Positions 8,069-16,130 of a stretch of 64,000 bases of DNA are shown piece by piece; position 1 is the first letter of the stretch, and each line of letters opens with the position of its first letter. The DNA is from Roseiarcus sp963767245. Its GTDB lineage: Bacteria; Pseudomonadota; Alphaproteobacteria; Rhizobiales; Beijerinckiaceae. The notes under the pieces were generated by a model. The model was not told the DNA's origin, did not search any database, and worked only from the letters and a program-made list of their open reading frames with translations. Position numbers and translations under genes: made by a program. The stretch lies in NCBI GenBank assembly GCA_963767245.1, contig CAVYDG010000011.1, positions 558,001 to 622,000 on the forward strand. Reading direction: 5' to 3'.

Positions 8069-8243
8069 GTGGTTATCCCTCCGTAGCTACGACTGCCCGG
8101 CGGCCCGCGGCGCGCATTATCGCCGGATCGAGGCGCCATGGGAAGCATACCCACTACGTGGACGACTACCCATAGGCGCGTCGCGCGGCCTTCCCGCCGT
8201 CCTGTTCCCATTGTAGCTTGCGAGGACAGAAGGACTCGCCGCC

Positions 8244-9929
8244 ATGAGCCCGTTGGCCGACAAACAGGACAATTTCCGCTTCGCCCTCGACCCTTACGGC
8301 GCTGCGACGCACGAAGTCTTCAACCAGCCGGTCGAGCTCGCCGACTATAATCTCTACAATTCCGACGCGGCGCTGAAGGAGGCGGTCACGCGCGAGGGCG
8401 GGGCGTGGGCGGCCGGCGGCCTCGAAGCGTTCGGCGCCCGCGCCGGCTCGAGCGCGTTTCTCGAGCTTGGTGTGGCGGCAAACCGCAACCCGCCAGAACT
8501 CGAAACCCACGACCGCTACGGACACCGCATCGATCTCGTGCGCTACCATCCCGCCTACCATGCGCTGATGAAGGCCTCGATCGAGGATGGCCTGCATTCG
8601 TCGCCGTGGACCGACGCGCGCGAAGGCGCGCATGTAGCGCGCGCCGCGCGCTCGTACATGCAGACCGAGGTTGAGGCCGGCCACGGCTGCCCGATCACCA
8701 TGACCTTCGCCGCGACGCCGTGCCTCAAGCTGCAGCCAGATCTCGCCGAGGCCTGGCTGCCGAAGGTTCAGGCGCGCGTCTACGATCCGCGCAACGTTCC
8801 GGTGGACCAGAAGGCAGGCGCGACCATCGGCATGGCCATGACCGAGAAACAGGGCGGGTCGGACGTGCGCGCCAACACGACCCGCGCCATTCCGGTCGGC
8901 GCCGAGGGGCCGGGAAAAGCTTACGAGCTCGTCGGCCACAAGTTCTTCGTTTCGGCCCCGATGTGCGACGCATTCCTGGTGCTGGCCCAGGCGCAGGGGG
9001 GCCTCACCTGTTTTCTCGTCCCGCGCTGGCGCCCGGACGGGACGAAGAACCCGCTCCAGATCATCCGCCTCAAGCGCAAGATGGGCAACGTGTCCAATGC
9101 GTCGAGCGAGACGGAGTTGCGCGGCGCGCTCGGCTGGATGGTCGGATCGGAGGGGCGGGGCGTGCCGACGATCATCGAGATGGTCGCCATGACCCGCTTC
9201 GACTGCATGATCGGTTCGTCCGCCGGCATGCGCATGGCCGTCTCGCAGGCGATCGACCATTGCCGGCAGCGGAAAGCCTTCGGCGCGTTCCTGATCGATC
9301 AGCCGATCATGACCGCGGTGCTGGCTGACCTCGCGATCGAGGCCGAGGCGGCGCTGACGCTGACCATGCGGGTCGCCCGCGCGCTCGATCATCGCGACGA
9401 CGCACACGAGGACGCGCTGGTCAGGATCGGCGCCGCGATCGGCAAATACTGGATCTGCAAGCGCGCGCCGGGCCACGCCTACGAGGCGCTGGAGTGCCTC
9501 GGCGGCTCGGGGGTGATGGAGGACAGTCCGATGCCGCGCCTCTATCGCGAGGCGCCGGTCAACGCGATCTGGGAGGGGAGCGGCAACGTCCAGTGCCTCG
9601 ACATCGCGCGCGCGATCCAGCGTTCGCCGCCAACGCTCGCCGCCTATTTCGCCGAAGTCGGGGCGGTGAGGGGCGAAAGCGCGACGCTCGACCGCGAGGC
9701 GGCGGCGCTCGAGGACGACCTGCGCGACTTGTCCGATTTCGAGACCCGCGCGCGCGATCTCTGCGACCGGCTGGCGCTATGCTTCGAGGCAGCGGCGCTG
9801 ATCCGCGCTGGCTCGCCGGTCGCCGACGCCTTCTGCCGCTCGCGGCTCGAGACTCGCGGGGCGCACAACTACGGCGCGCTGACCGGCCTCGACGCGAAGG
9901 CGATCGTGAAGCGCGCCGCGCCGCGCTAA
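8244..9929 (+). CDS. aidB: AidB-like acyl-CoA dehydrogenase
   Basis: A 561-residue protein matching AidB in length and order: an N-terminal extension, an FAD-binding acyl-CoA dehydrogenase core (GMAMTEKQGGSDVRAN, about residues 195-210), the RQRKAFGAFLIDQP segment, and the ALECLGGSGVMEDSPMPRLY and NAIWEGSGNVQCLD motifs. AidB is known from the adaptive response to alkylation and binds flavin and DNA; whether this one is DNA-protective or purely metabolic cannot be told. It is divergent from the cyclase gene and followed by palindromic repeats. Confidence 0.9.
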   Translation: MSPLADKQDNFRFALDPYGAATHEVFNQPVELADYNLYNSDAALKEAVTREGGAWAAGGLEAFGARAGSSAFLELGVAANRNPPELETHDRYGHRIDLVRYHPAYHALMKASIEDGLHSSPWTDAREGAHVARAARSYMQTEVEAGHGCPITMTFAATPCLKLQPDLAEAWLPKVQARVYDPRNVPVDQKAGATIGMAMTEKQGGSDVRANTTRAIPVGAEGPGKAYELVGHKFFVSAPMCDAFLVLAQAQGGLTCFLVPRWRPDGTKNPLQIIRLKRKMGNVSNASSETELRGALGWMVGSEGRGVPTIIEMVAMTRFDCMIGSSAGMRMAVSQAIDHCRQRKAFGAFLIDQPIMTAVLADLAIEAEAALTLTMRVARALDHRDDAHEDALVRIGAAIGKYWICKRAPGHAYEALECLGGSGVMEDSPMPRLYREAPVNAIWEGSGNVQCLDIARAIQRSPPTLAAYFAEVGAVRGESATLDREAAALEDDLRDLSDFETRARDLCDRLALCFEAAALIRAGSPVADAFCRSRLETRGAHNYGALTGLDAKAIVKRAAPR

Positions 9930-9946
9930 AGCCTCCTCTCCCCAAA

Positions 9947-10062
9947 GACCGTCGAAGACGGGCGTTCTTCCGAACACCCTTTGTGGGAGAGGGGTCGGGG
10001 TGAGGGTGGCGGCGGCCTCATCCGGCCCTGCGGGCTGGCTTCTCCCGGAGGGAGAAGGGATG
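9947..10062. repeat. Cluster of REP-like palindromes
   Basis: The gap after aidB holds ACGGGCGTTCTTCCGAAC (9958-9975), which recurs in the cluster at 15.1 kb, then GGGAGAGGGGTCGGGGTGAGGG, like the elements around the DUF559 gene (core GGGAGAGGGG). CTTCTCCCGGAGGGAGAAGG follows near 10038. These are short intergenic palindromes of the REP/BIME kind; some may act as terminators. Confidence 0.65.
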
Positions 10063-10071
10063 CCGGGGCGC

Positions 10072-10311
10072 TCAGGAGAGGTTGCCCTCGGCGCCGGGCG
10101 CTTCGGCCAGTTCCTCCAATTCCGCCATGGTCTGCTCGACGGTCTGGTGGTGCGGCTCTTCGTACCATACCGAAGCGACCCTCTCGACGTCGCTCGATGT
10201 CACGCCGACGTAGGTGACGTGCGGCCGCTGCGATTCCAGAAATTCATTGATGTCATTCTCAAGCGACTGGATCGGCGTGGTCACACCCTGGGAAAACAGC
10301 TTCACCCGCAT
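10072..10311 (-). CDS. Small hypothetical protein
   Basis: A 79-residue soluble protein beginning MRVKLFSQGVTTPIQSLEND with an acidic C-terminus rich in Glu/Ala. The ATG at 10311 is preceded by GGAG at about 9 bp. Codon usage is like its neighbours. No signal or membrane segment is seen. The sequence looks like a compact alpha/beta protein; I do not recognise the family. It stands alone between aidB and the metallopeptidase gene, convergent with aidB. Confidence 0.65.
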   Translation of the reverse strand: MRVKLFSQGVTTPIQSLENDINEFLESQRPHVTYVGVTSSDVERVASVWYEEPHHQTVEQTMAELEELAEAPGAEGNLS

Positions 10312-10472
10312 TGCTCAACTCCGCTATGGTACAGCTTGGCGTTCTGACGGGGACTTGGCTTCGCCAGCGACGACACGCCCTCCAAGCCGCATCATAGCCA
10401 CGCGCGTCCGATCTTTGGGAACAATTCGGCACCTTGTGGGTTCCGGGCGTTCAGCGCTGCCGAGGTCCCCAG

Positions 10473-11606
10473 ATGAAATTGTTCCGCTGCCAGGTCTGCG
10501 CCAACATCATCTACTTCGAGAACCGGACTTGCGGCCGCTGCGGCCATCGGCTCGGCTATGTTCCGGAGCTCGAGATCATGGCCGCCCTCGAGCCGGCCGG
10601 CGGCGATGCCTGGACGCCTTTGGCCGGCGACGGGGGGCCGCGGCGCTTCTGCGCAAACGCCGATCATGACGTATGCAACTGGCTCACGGCCGCGGGCGGG
10701 GCCGAACGTCTGTGCGTCGCCTGCAGGCACAATGATACGATCCCGAACATCTCGCTCTCCTCCCACCTCGCCGCCTGGAGGGACATCGAACTCGCCAAGC
10801 ACCGGCTCTTCTACAGTCTGTTGCGCTGGAAGCTGCCGCTTGCGACCCGCGCCGAGGACCCAAGCCACGGCCTGGCGTTCGAGTTCCTGGCCGATCCGCC
10901 CCAGCCCTCCGGTCCAAGGGTGATGACGGGGCACGACGACGGCGTGGTGACGATCGCGCTTGCGGAAGCCGACAGCGCCGAGATGGAGAAACGCCGGGCG
11001 GAACTGGCCGAACCCTATCGCAGCCTGCTCGGCCATTTCCGACACGAGGTCGGTCATCACTATTGGGACATCCTGGTTCGCGACGGTGGCAGGCTCGAGC
11101 AATGCCGGGCGGCGTTCGGCGACAATTCGCAGGACTACGAGGCGGCGCTCAGGCGCCATTACGCGCAAGGCGCGCCGCCGGACTGGCCCCAGCGCTTCGT
11201 TTCGGCTTACGCGACCAACCACCCGTGGGAGGATTTCGCCGAGACCTGGGCTCACTACCTGCATATCGTCGATACGCTCGAGACGGCGAGCGCGTTCGGC
11301 TTGAGAATCAAGCCGCCGGTCGACAAGGACGGCGCTCACTCGGCGAGGCTCGACTTCGACCCCTATGTCGCAGGCGGCGTCGATGAGATCATCGACGCCT
11401 GGGCGCCTTTCGTCGTCGCCATGAACAGCGTCAATCGGGCGATGGGCAGGCCCGACCTCTACCCGTTCGTCATCGCGCCGGCGGTGGTGGAGAAGCTGTG
11501 CTTCATCCACGAACTCGTCCGCGGCGCCGCGGAGGAAAAGAACGCCGAAGACGCTCGCTGCGAGCGCCTCGCGGCGCAGGCGATCGGCGAGGCGATCGAG
11601 ACCTGA
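10473..11606 (+). CDS. Zinc-ribbon putative zinc metallopeptidase
   Basis: A 377-residue protein. The first 30 residues hold a zinc ribbon (CQVC...CGRC), followed by further Cys pairs near residues 65-90. The rest resembles the putative zinc-binding metallopeptidase family (Peptidase_Mx-like), with the zincin motif HEVGHHYWD near residue 193 and the downstream EDFAETWAHYLH that would give the third ligand. The ATG at 10473 (MKLFRCQVC) is preferred because the ribbon starts directly after it. The substrate is unknown. It is convergent with the PEP-CTERM-like gene: stop and stop are adjacent at 11606/11607. Confidence 0.82.
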   Translation: MKLFRCQVCANIIYFENRTCGRCGHRLGYVPELEIMAALEPAGGDAWTPLAGDGGPRRFCANADHDVCNWLTAAGGAERLCVACRHNDTIPNISLSSHLAAWRDIELAKHRLFYSLLRWKLPLATRAEDPSHGLAFEFLADPPQPSGPRVMTGHDDGVVTIALAEADSAEMEKRRAELAEPYRSLLGHFRHEVGHHYWDILVRDGGRLEQCRAAFGDNSQDYEAALRRHYAQGAPPDWPQRFVSAYATNHPWEDFAETWAHYLHIVDTLETASAFGLRIKPPVDKDGAHSARLDFDPYVAGGVDEIIDAWAPFVVAMNSVNRAMGRPDLYPFVIAPAVVEKLCFIHELVRGAAEEKNAEDARCERLAAQAIGEAIET

Positions 11607-12164
11607 TCAACCAAGCCGTAGGAAACGGGCGGCGGCCTCGCGCGTATCGGCTCGCAAAACGCATGGCGCGCTTGCCCGCCGTCTGAGCGCCGCGAACCCG
11701 AGCCCCGCGAATCCGGCGAGCATCATCACCCAGGTGGAGATCTCCGGCGCCGAGGGCGCGAGCGCGACGGTGAATTTCCCATAGCCGCCGGTATAAACGC
11801 CGAGCGGCCAGTCGAGGGCCGTCGTTCCGCCTGTAAAGATCGGTGGGTCGATGCCGTCGTAAAACCCGGTGTTGCAGCACGTTATGATGACCGTGCCGGG
11901 GTAGCTGGGATTTTCCACGTTCGGCGCGGCGAAGGTGACGCTGTCGTTGCCCTGCAACTCGTACGAGAGCGGAAACGAGATTTCGCTGTCGCCAAAGCCC
12001 GAGACGCCCGTCCCATCAGCCGTATTGAAATCGAAGACTTCCACAACGGCGCCGCTTTTGCTGTAGGTCACCGAAATTTCTTCGGCGCCGGCGGCGGGAG
12101 CGAACGCGGCGACGAGCGCGATCATCGCGGCCGTGCGAACGAGGCGCGAAAACAGTGAAGGCAT
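11607..12164 (-). CDS. PEP-CTERM-like secreted protein
   Basis: A 185-residue protein with a signal peptide (cleavage expected after PAAGA, about residue 26) and a beta-rich domain. A C-terminal sorting signal follows: Pro-Glu-Ile-Ser-Thr-Trp, then VMMLAGFAGLGFAALRRR. The alphaproteobacterial PEP-CTERM signal is normally PEPSTW followed by a hydrophobic helix and Arg run; here the third position is Ile. About 25 residues follow the Arg run, which is atypical. Family knowledge says such proteins are processed by exosortase and exported for the cell surface or matrix. No exosortase gene is in this window. Confidence 0.72.
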   Translation of the reverse strand: MPSLFSRLVRTAAMIALVAAFAPAAGAEEISVTYSKSGAVVEVFDFNTADGTGVSGFGDSEISFPLSYELQGNDSVTFAAPNVENPSYPGTVIITCCNTGFYDGIDPPIFTGGTTALDWPLGVYTGGYGKFTVALAPSAPEISTWVMMLAGFAGLGFAALRRRASAPCVLRADTREAAARFLRLG

Positions 12165-12245
12165 CGAGCAATCCCCCGCGGATCGTCAGGACCGGAGCTC
12201 GCCGTCCGCCGCATAGTGTAGCGAGGAGGAAAAGGCCGAGTCTTG

Positions 12246-12275
12246 GCCTGAGGCGCCCAGAATGCGGCCTCAGGC
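12246..12275. terminator. Hairpin downstream of the pyrimidine ABC operon
   Basis: GCCTGAGGC (12246-12254) pairs perfectly with GCCTCAGGC (12267-12275) across a 12-base loop, about 125 bp beyond the stop of the solute-binding protein gene. There is no T run on the operon strand, so it may be an mRNA-end stabiliser rather than an intrinsic terminator. Confidence 0.35.
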
Positions 12276-12400
12276 GCACATTGGCGGTCGCGGGCGCTTC
12301 GGCCGGGAGCCTGATTCCCCCACATGCGGCAATTGAGAGAATCGCCGCATGTTTCTGCTGGTTGACCCGCGGTACGAGGGCGCCGAGGGCGGCGGCCTCC

Positions 12401-13396
12401 TTACTTGCCGAGCGCCTTGTCGGTGATGACAGTCGTGTAGGCGCCGGTCGGCTCCTTCGAGATGACCGGGTCGGAGCCGCCGGTAAGCAACGTCTTGACC
12501 GTGCGATCGTAGTCCGCCTTGTCGAGCCTGCCGTCGGAGCCTTCGGTGAGCTTGTTGATCTCGCCCAGCATCTGCGTCTGGTGATGCTCGGTCTGGGCGC
12601 CGCTCGTGTCGTTGTCGAGTACGATCTTGACCGCCTCCTCGGGATGCGCGCGCGCATAGGCCCAACCCTGCATCGACGCCTTGACGAAACGGGCCATCTT
12701 GTCGACGAAGGCCGGGTCCTTGAGCTTGTCCTCCATCACGTATAGCCCGTCCTCGAGCGTCGCGACGCCCTGATCCTCGTATTTGAACACGACGAGCTGC
12801 TCGGGCTTGTAGCCCGCGTCGATGACCTGCCAATATTCGTTATAGGTCATGGTCGAGATACAGTCGGCCTGCTTCTGCAGCAGCGGATCGACGTTGAAGC
12901 CCTGCTTCACCACCTTGACGCCCGCTGGCGAGCCGTCGGTCGGGAATTTGAGCTTACCCATCCAGTTGAGGAATGGATATTCGTTGCCGTAGAACCAGAC
13001 GCCGAGCGTGCGGCCTTTGAGGTCCTCCGGGGTCTTGATGCCGGTATCGGCGCGACAGGTCAGCTCCAGCCCGGAATGCTTGAACGGTTGCGCGATGTTG
13101 ACCATCGGCGCGCCCTTCTCGCGCGCGGCAAGCGCCGCCGGCAACCAGTCGACGGCGACGTCGGCGCCGCCGCCCGCCAACACCTGCTCCGGCGCAACGT
13201 CCGGGCCGCCGGGCTTGATCGTCACGTCGAGCCCTGCGTCCTTATAGAAGCCCTTGTCCTTGGCAACGTAATAACCGGCGAATTGGGCCTGGGTGACCCA
13301 TTTCAGTTGGAGCGTGACTTTGTCGGCCGCCTGCGCCGACGTCACCGCCGCGAATGCCGCGACGCCTGCCAATACGAACATCGTTTTCTTCTTCAT
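12401..13396 (-). CDS. NMT1/THI5-like ABC transporter substrate-binding protein
   Basis: A 331-residue protein with a clear signal peptide (MKKKTMFVLAGVAAF..., cleavage after AQA) and no lipobox Cys. The mature part begins with LQLKWVTQAQFAGYYVAKDKG, split by family into the typical NMT1/SsuA-like opening. The ATG at 13396 has GGGAG 8 bp upstream. It is the last gene of the leftward run after carbamoylase, dihydropyrimidinase, ATPase and two permeases, so the likely ligand is a pyrimidine, dihydropyrimidine, hydantoin or N-carbamoyl amino acid. It would deliver this in the periplasm to the two permeases. Confidence 0.88.
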   Translation of the reverse strand: MKKKTMFVLAGVAAFAAVTSAQAADKVTLQLKWVTQAQFAGYYVAKDKGFYKDAGLDVTIKPGGPDVAPEQVLAGGGADVAVDWLPAALAAREKGAPMVNIAQPFKHSGLELTCRADTGIKTPEDLKGRTLGVWFYGNEYPFLNWMGKLKFPTDGSPAGVKVVKQGFNVDPLLQKQADCISTMTYNEYWQVIDAGYKPEQLVVFKYEDQGVATLEDGLYVMEDKLKDPAFVDKMARFVKASMQGWAYARAHPEEAVKIVLDNDTSGAQTEHHQTQMLGEINKLTEGSDGRLDKADYDRTVKTLLTGGSDPVISKEPTGAYTTVITDKALGK

Positions 13397-13464
13397 TTTG
13401 CACTCCCAACAGTTGAACCACATTTCCCGCACGCTACGAGTATGACAAGAATGCGGCGGAAAGC

Positions 13465-14247
13465 TCAAGCCTCCTTGGCGCGATAAGAGGCGTGCCAGAA
13501 CGTCACTCGGCGTTCGACGCCCGCGACGAGCGCATAGAAGAGTGAGCCGGTCAGCGCGGCGACGACGATCGTCGCCCACACCATGTCGATCTGAAGGCGA
13601 CCCACTTCGGTCGAGATGCGGAAGCCCATGCCCACGATCGGCGTGCCGAAGAATTCGGCGACGATGGCGCCGATCATCGCCAGCGTCGTATTGATCTTGA
13701 GCGCGTTGAAGATGAACGGCATCGCAACCGGCAGGCGGAGCGCGAGCAGGGTCTGCCAATAGTCGGCGCCATAGGTCTTCATCAGATCCCGTTCCATGGC
13801 GCCGGCGCTGGCGAGGCCGGCGATGGTGTTCACCAGCATCGGAAAGAAGGTCATCACGACCACCACCGCCGCCTTCGATTGCCAGTCGAAGCCGAACCAC
13901 ATCACCATGATCGGCGCGACGCCGACGATCGGCAGCGCCGAAACGAGATTGCCGATCGGCATGAGGCCGCGCTGCAGGAATTGCGACCGGTCGATGAGGA
14001 TCGCGACCACAAATCCCGCCAGCGAGCCGATCGCGTAGCCGGCGAGCACGCCCTGGATGGTCTGGCGAAAATCGGCGGCGAGCGTGGGAATAGAAGTCAT
14101 GAACCTCAGCGCGATCGCCGAGGGCGGCGGCAGGATGATCGCCGGGACATTGAGGAGCCTGACGCCCGCCTCCCAGATCGTCAGCACCGCGAGGCCAAAG
14201 GCGAGGGGAGGCAGAAGTTCGCGGAGACGGCCCGGGGTCCCGGTCAT
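13465..14247 (-). CDS. ABC transporter permease (NitT/TauT type), second subunit
   Basis: A 260-residue inner-membrane protein with about six hydrophobic helices and the binding-protein-dependent permease cytoplasmic loop (RDLMKTYGADYWQTLLALRLP, near residues 165-185), where the coupling helix contacts the ATPase. The ATG at 14247 overlaps the stop of the upstream permease in ATGA, so they are translationally coupled. It pairs with that permease as a heterodimer. The longer reading frame upstream of this ATG is antisense-like and not protein-like. Confidence 0.9.
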   Translation of the reverse strand: MTGTPGRLRELLPPLAFGLAVLTIWEAGVRLLNVPAIILPPPSAIALRFMTSIPTLAADFRQTIQGVLAGYAIGSLAGFVVAILIDRSQFLQRGLMPIGNLVSALPIVGVAPIMVMWFGFDWQSKAAVVVVMTFFPMLVNTIAGLASAGAMERDLMKTYGADYWQTLLALRLPVAMPFIFNALKINTTLAMIGAIVAEFFGTPIVGMGFRISTEVGRLQIDMVWATIVVAALTGSLFYALVAGVERRVTFWHASYRAKEA

Positions 14248-15110
14248 GGCGTGAACGCCATCCGCCGCTCGGCGGCCCGTCCGGCGACGCCGATTGCGCC
14301 GACGAGCGCCGCCGACAGCGCCGCCGCGGCGAATAGCGCCGCCCAGATCTGCACCGTCTGTCCATAGTATGAGCCGGCGAGCAGCCGCGCGCCGAGGCCC
14401 CCGTCCTCGCTCTTGGTCACCTCGGCGACGACCGCGCCGACCAGCGCCGCAGCGGCGCCAATCTTCATGCTGGCGAAGAAAAACGGCGTCGAGGCGGGGG
14501 CGCGCAGCTTCATGAAGGTCTGCGCGCGGCTCGCCGAATAGGTGCGCATGAGGTCGAGCTGGAGCGGATCTGGCGAACGGAAGCCCTTGACCATGCCGAC
14601 GGTGACCGGAAAGAACGAGAGATAGGCCGCAATCGCCGCCTTCGGCGCAATGCCGGTGATGTCGAACTGGTTCATGATGACGACGATCATCGGCGCGAGC
14701 GCGATGATTGGTACGGTCTGCGAGGCCACGATCCACGGCATCATCGACCGCTCGAGCCAGCGCATCGAGACGATGAGAACGGCAAGCCCGATGCCGAGCG
14801 CCGAGCCGATGGCGAAGCCGATCAACGTCTCTTCGAGCGTGATGAGCCCGTGATAGACTAGGCTGCGCTTCGAGGTCGGCGGGGTCGCAAAGACAAGCTT
14901 ATAGAGTTCGGTCGCCACCTGATGCGGCGCCGGCAGCTTCGGCCGCTCCATGTTGAGCGACGCGCCGAGAAGGTCTTGCGCCGAATAGTCCGCCCGGCCG
15001 GCGTTGGTGAACTGGTCGCGCTGCAAGGACGCGTTCATAAGCGCCGCGGCGAAATACCAGACCGCAATCAGCGCGAGAACGACGGTCGCGATGGGGAGCA
15101 CGGATTTCAT
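14244..15110 (-). CDS. ABC transporter permease (NitT/TauT type), first subunit
   Basis: A 288-residue permease with an N-terminal helix (LPIATVVLALIAVWYFAAAL), then a periplasmic stretch, five more helices and the coupling loop (LDLMRTYSASRAQTFMKLRAP near residue 185). The ATG at 15110 was chosen because sequence further upstream is a cluster of palindromic repeats. Its stop overlaps the next permease start. The 169-bp gap to the ATPase gene is filled by repeats, which may have inserted inside the operon. Confidence 0.88.
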   Translation of the reverse strand: MKSVLPIATVVLALIAVWYFAAALMNASLQRDQFTNAGRADYSAQDLLGASLNMERPKLPAPHQVATELYKLVFATPPTSKRSLVYHGLITLEETLIGFAIGSALGIGLAVLIVSMRWLERSMMPWIVASQTVPIIALAPMIVVIMNQFDITGIAPKAAIAAYLSFFPVTVGMVKGFRSPDPLQLDLMRTYSASRAQTFMKLRAPASTPFFFASMKIGAAAALVGAVVAEVTKSEDGGLGARLLAGSYYGQTVQIWAALFAAAALSAALVGAIGVAGRAAERRMAFTP

Positions 15111-15116
15111 TGGCGC

Positions 15117-15275
15117 GCCCTCATCCGGCGCCCATTGCCCGTTCGGAAGAACGGGCGTTCTTCCGAACGCCCTATCGCGCCACCTTCTCCCGGGGGGAGA
15201 AGGGGTGCGCATTCCCTTCTCCCTTGGGGAGAAGGTGGCCGACGTAAGTCGGCCGGATGAGGGCGGGAAACGCCG
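15117..15275. repeat. REP-like palindrome cluster inside the ABC operon
   Basis: Several nested inverted repeats lie between the ATPase and permease genes: GTTCGGAAGAAC, GGGC, GTTCTTCCGAAC (15141-15168, 12-bp perfect arms); CCTTCTCCC...GGGAGAAGG near 15183; a second CCTTCTCCCTTGGGGAGAAGG near 15213; and GCCGAC, GTAA, GTCGGC near 15239. An outer pair, GCCCTCATCCGGC at the left and GCCGGATGAGGGC at the right, frames the cluster. The GGGCGTTCTTCCGAAC core also occurs at 9.96 kb. Confidence 0.75.
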
Positions 15276-15278
15276 GGG

Positions 15279-16115
15279 TTACCCCTCATAGGAATGCCCC
15301 TCCCGAAGCCCGTGCCTGACGCGGTTGGCGACGCTCAGGAATTCGGGCGTCTCGCGGATGTCGAGCGCCCGGTTGCGGGGAAAGTTGCAGGCGATGATGT
15401 CGATGATCCGCCCCGGGCGGGGTGACATGACAACGATTTGGGTCGACAGGAACACCGCCTCCGGTATCGAATGGGTGACGAACATGACCGTCTTGCCGGT
15501 CACGTCCCACAGGCGAAGGAGCTGCTGGTTGAGCATGTCGCGCACGATCTCGTCGAGGGCGCCGAACGGCTCGTCCATCAGCAGGAGATCGGGGTCGAAC
15601 GACAGCGCGCGGGCGATCGACGCCCGCTGCTGCATGCCGCCGGACAATTGCCAGGGATATTTGGCTCCGAAGCCGGACAGGTTGACGAGCTCCAGTCCTT
15701 TCGCCACCCGCGCTTCGCGCTCCGCCTTGGCGAAGCCCATGACCTCGAGCGGCAGCGCAATGTTGCGGGCGACGCTGCGCCACGGATAGAGCGCCGGCGC
15801 CTGGAAGACATAGCCATAGGCTCGGCAGGCCCGTGCTTCGCTCGGGCTCATGCCGTTGACGCGGATTACCCCGCCGGTCGGGCTCTCGAGATCGGCGACG
15901 GCGCGCAGGAGCGTGGTCTTGCCGCAGCCCGACGGTCCGATGAAGGAGACGAACTCGCCGCGCGCGACCTTGAGATTAACGTCGCTGAGCGCTTGGACGG
16001 GCCCATCGGCGGTGTCGAAGCGCAGCGAAACCCCGCTGATCTCGATCGCGGCGTCCGCCGCCGGCGCGTTGCCGCCGTCGTCCGGTTTGAGTTTGGGGGC
16101 CGCCGCTACATCCAT
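15279..16115 (-). CDS. ABC transporter ATP-binding protein (NitT/TauT type)
   Basis: A 278-residue ATPase with Walker A GPSGCGKTT (about residue 60), Q-loop VFQAPALYPW, signature LSGGMQQR, Walker B LLLMDEPFGALD and H-loop VTHSIPEA. The FQ-x-PALYPWRSV pattern is typical of the nitrate/taurine/pyrimidine importer branch. It powers the two permeases downstream. It begins 15 bp after the dihydropyrimidinase stop, so it is in the same operon. Confidence 0.92.
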   Translation of the reverse strand: MDVAAAPKLKPDDGGNAPAADAAIEISGVSLRFDTADGPVQALSDVNLKVARGEFVSFIGPSGCGKTTLLRAVADLESPTGGVIRVNGMSPSEARACRAYGYVFQAPALYPWRSVARNIALPLEVMGFAKAEREARVAKGLELVNLSGFGAKYPWQLSGGMQQRASIARALSFDPDLLLMDEPFGALDEIVRDMLNQQLLRLWDVTGKTVMFVTHSIPEAVFLSTQIVVMSPRPGRIIDIIACNFPRNRALDIRETPEFLSVANRVRHGLREGHSYEG

Positions 16116-16130
16116 CGCCGATCCGCGCCC

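Noticed and set aside
12401..14365. A 654-codon frame that appears to join a permease region to the binding protein
   Set aside because: Only the part from 13396 is protein-like; the upstream part is another frame of the permease gene, is Arg-rich and is not a fusion.
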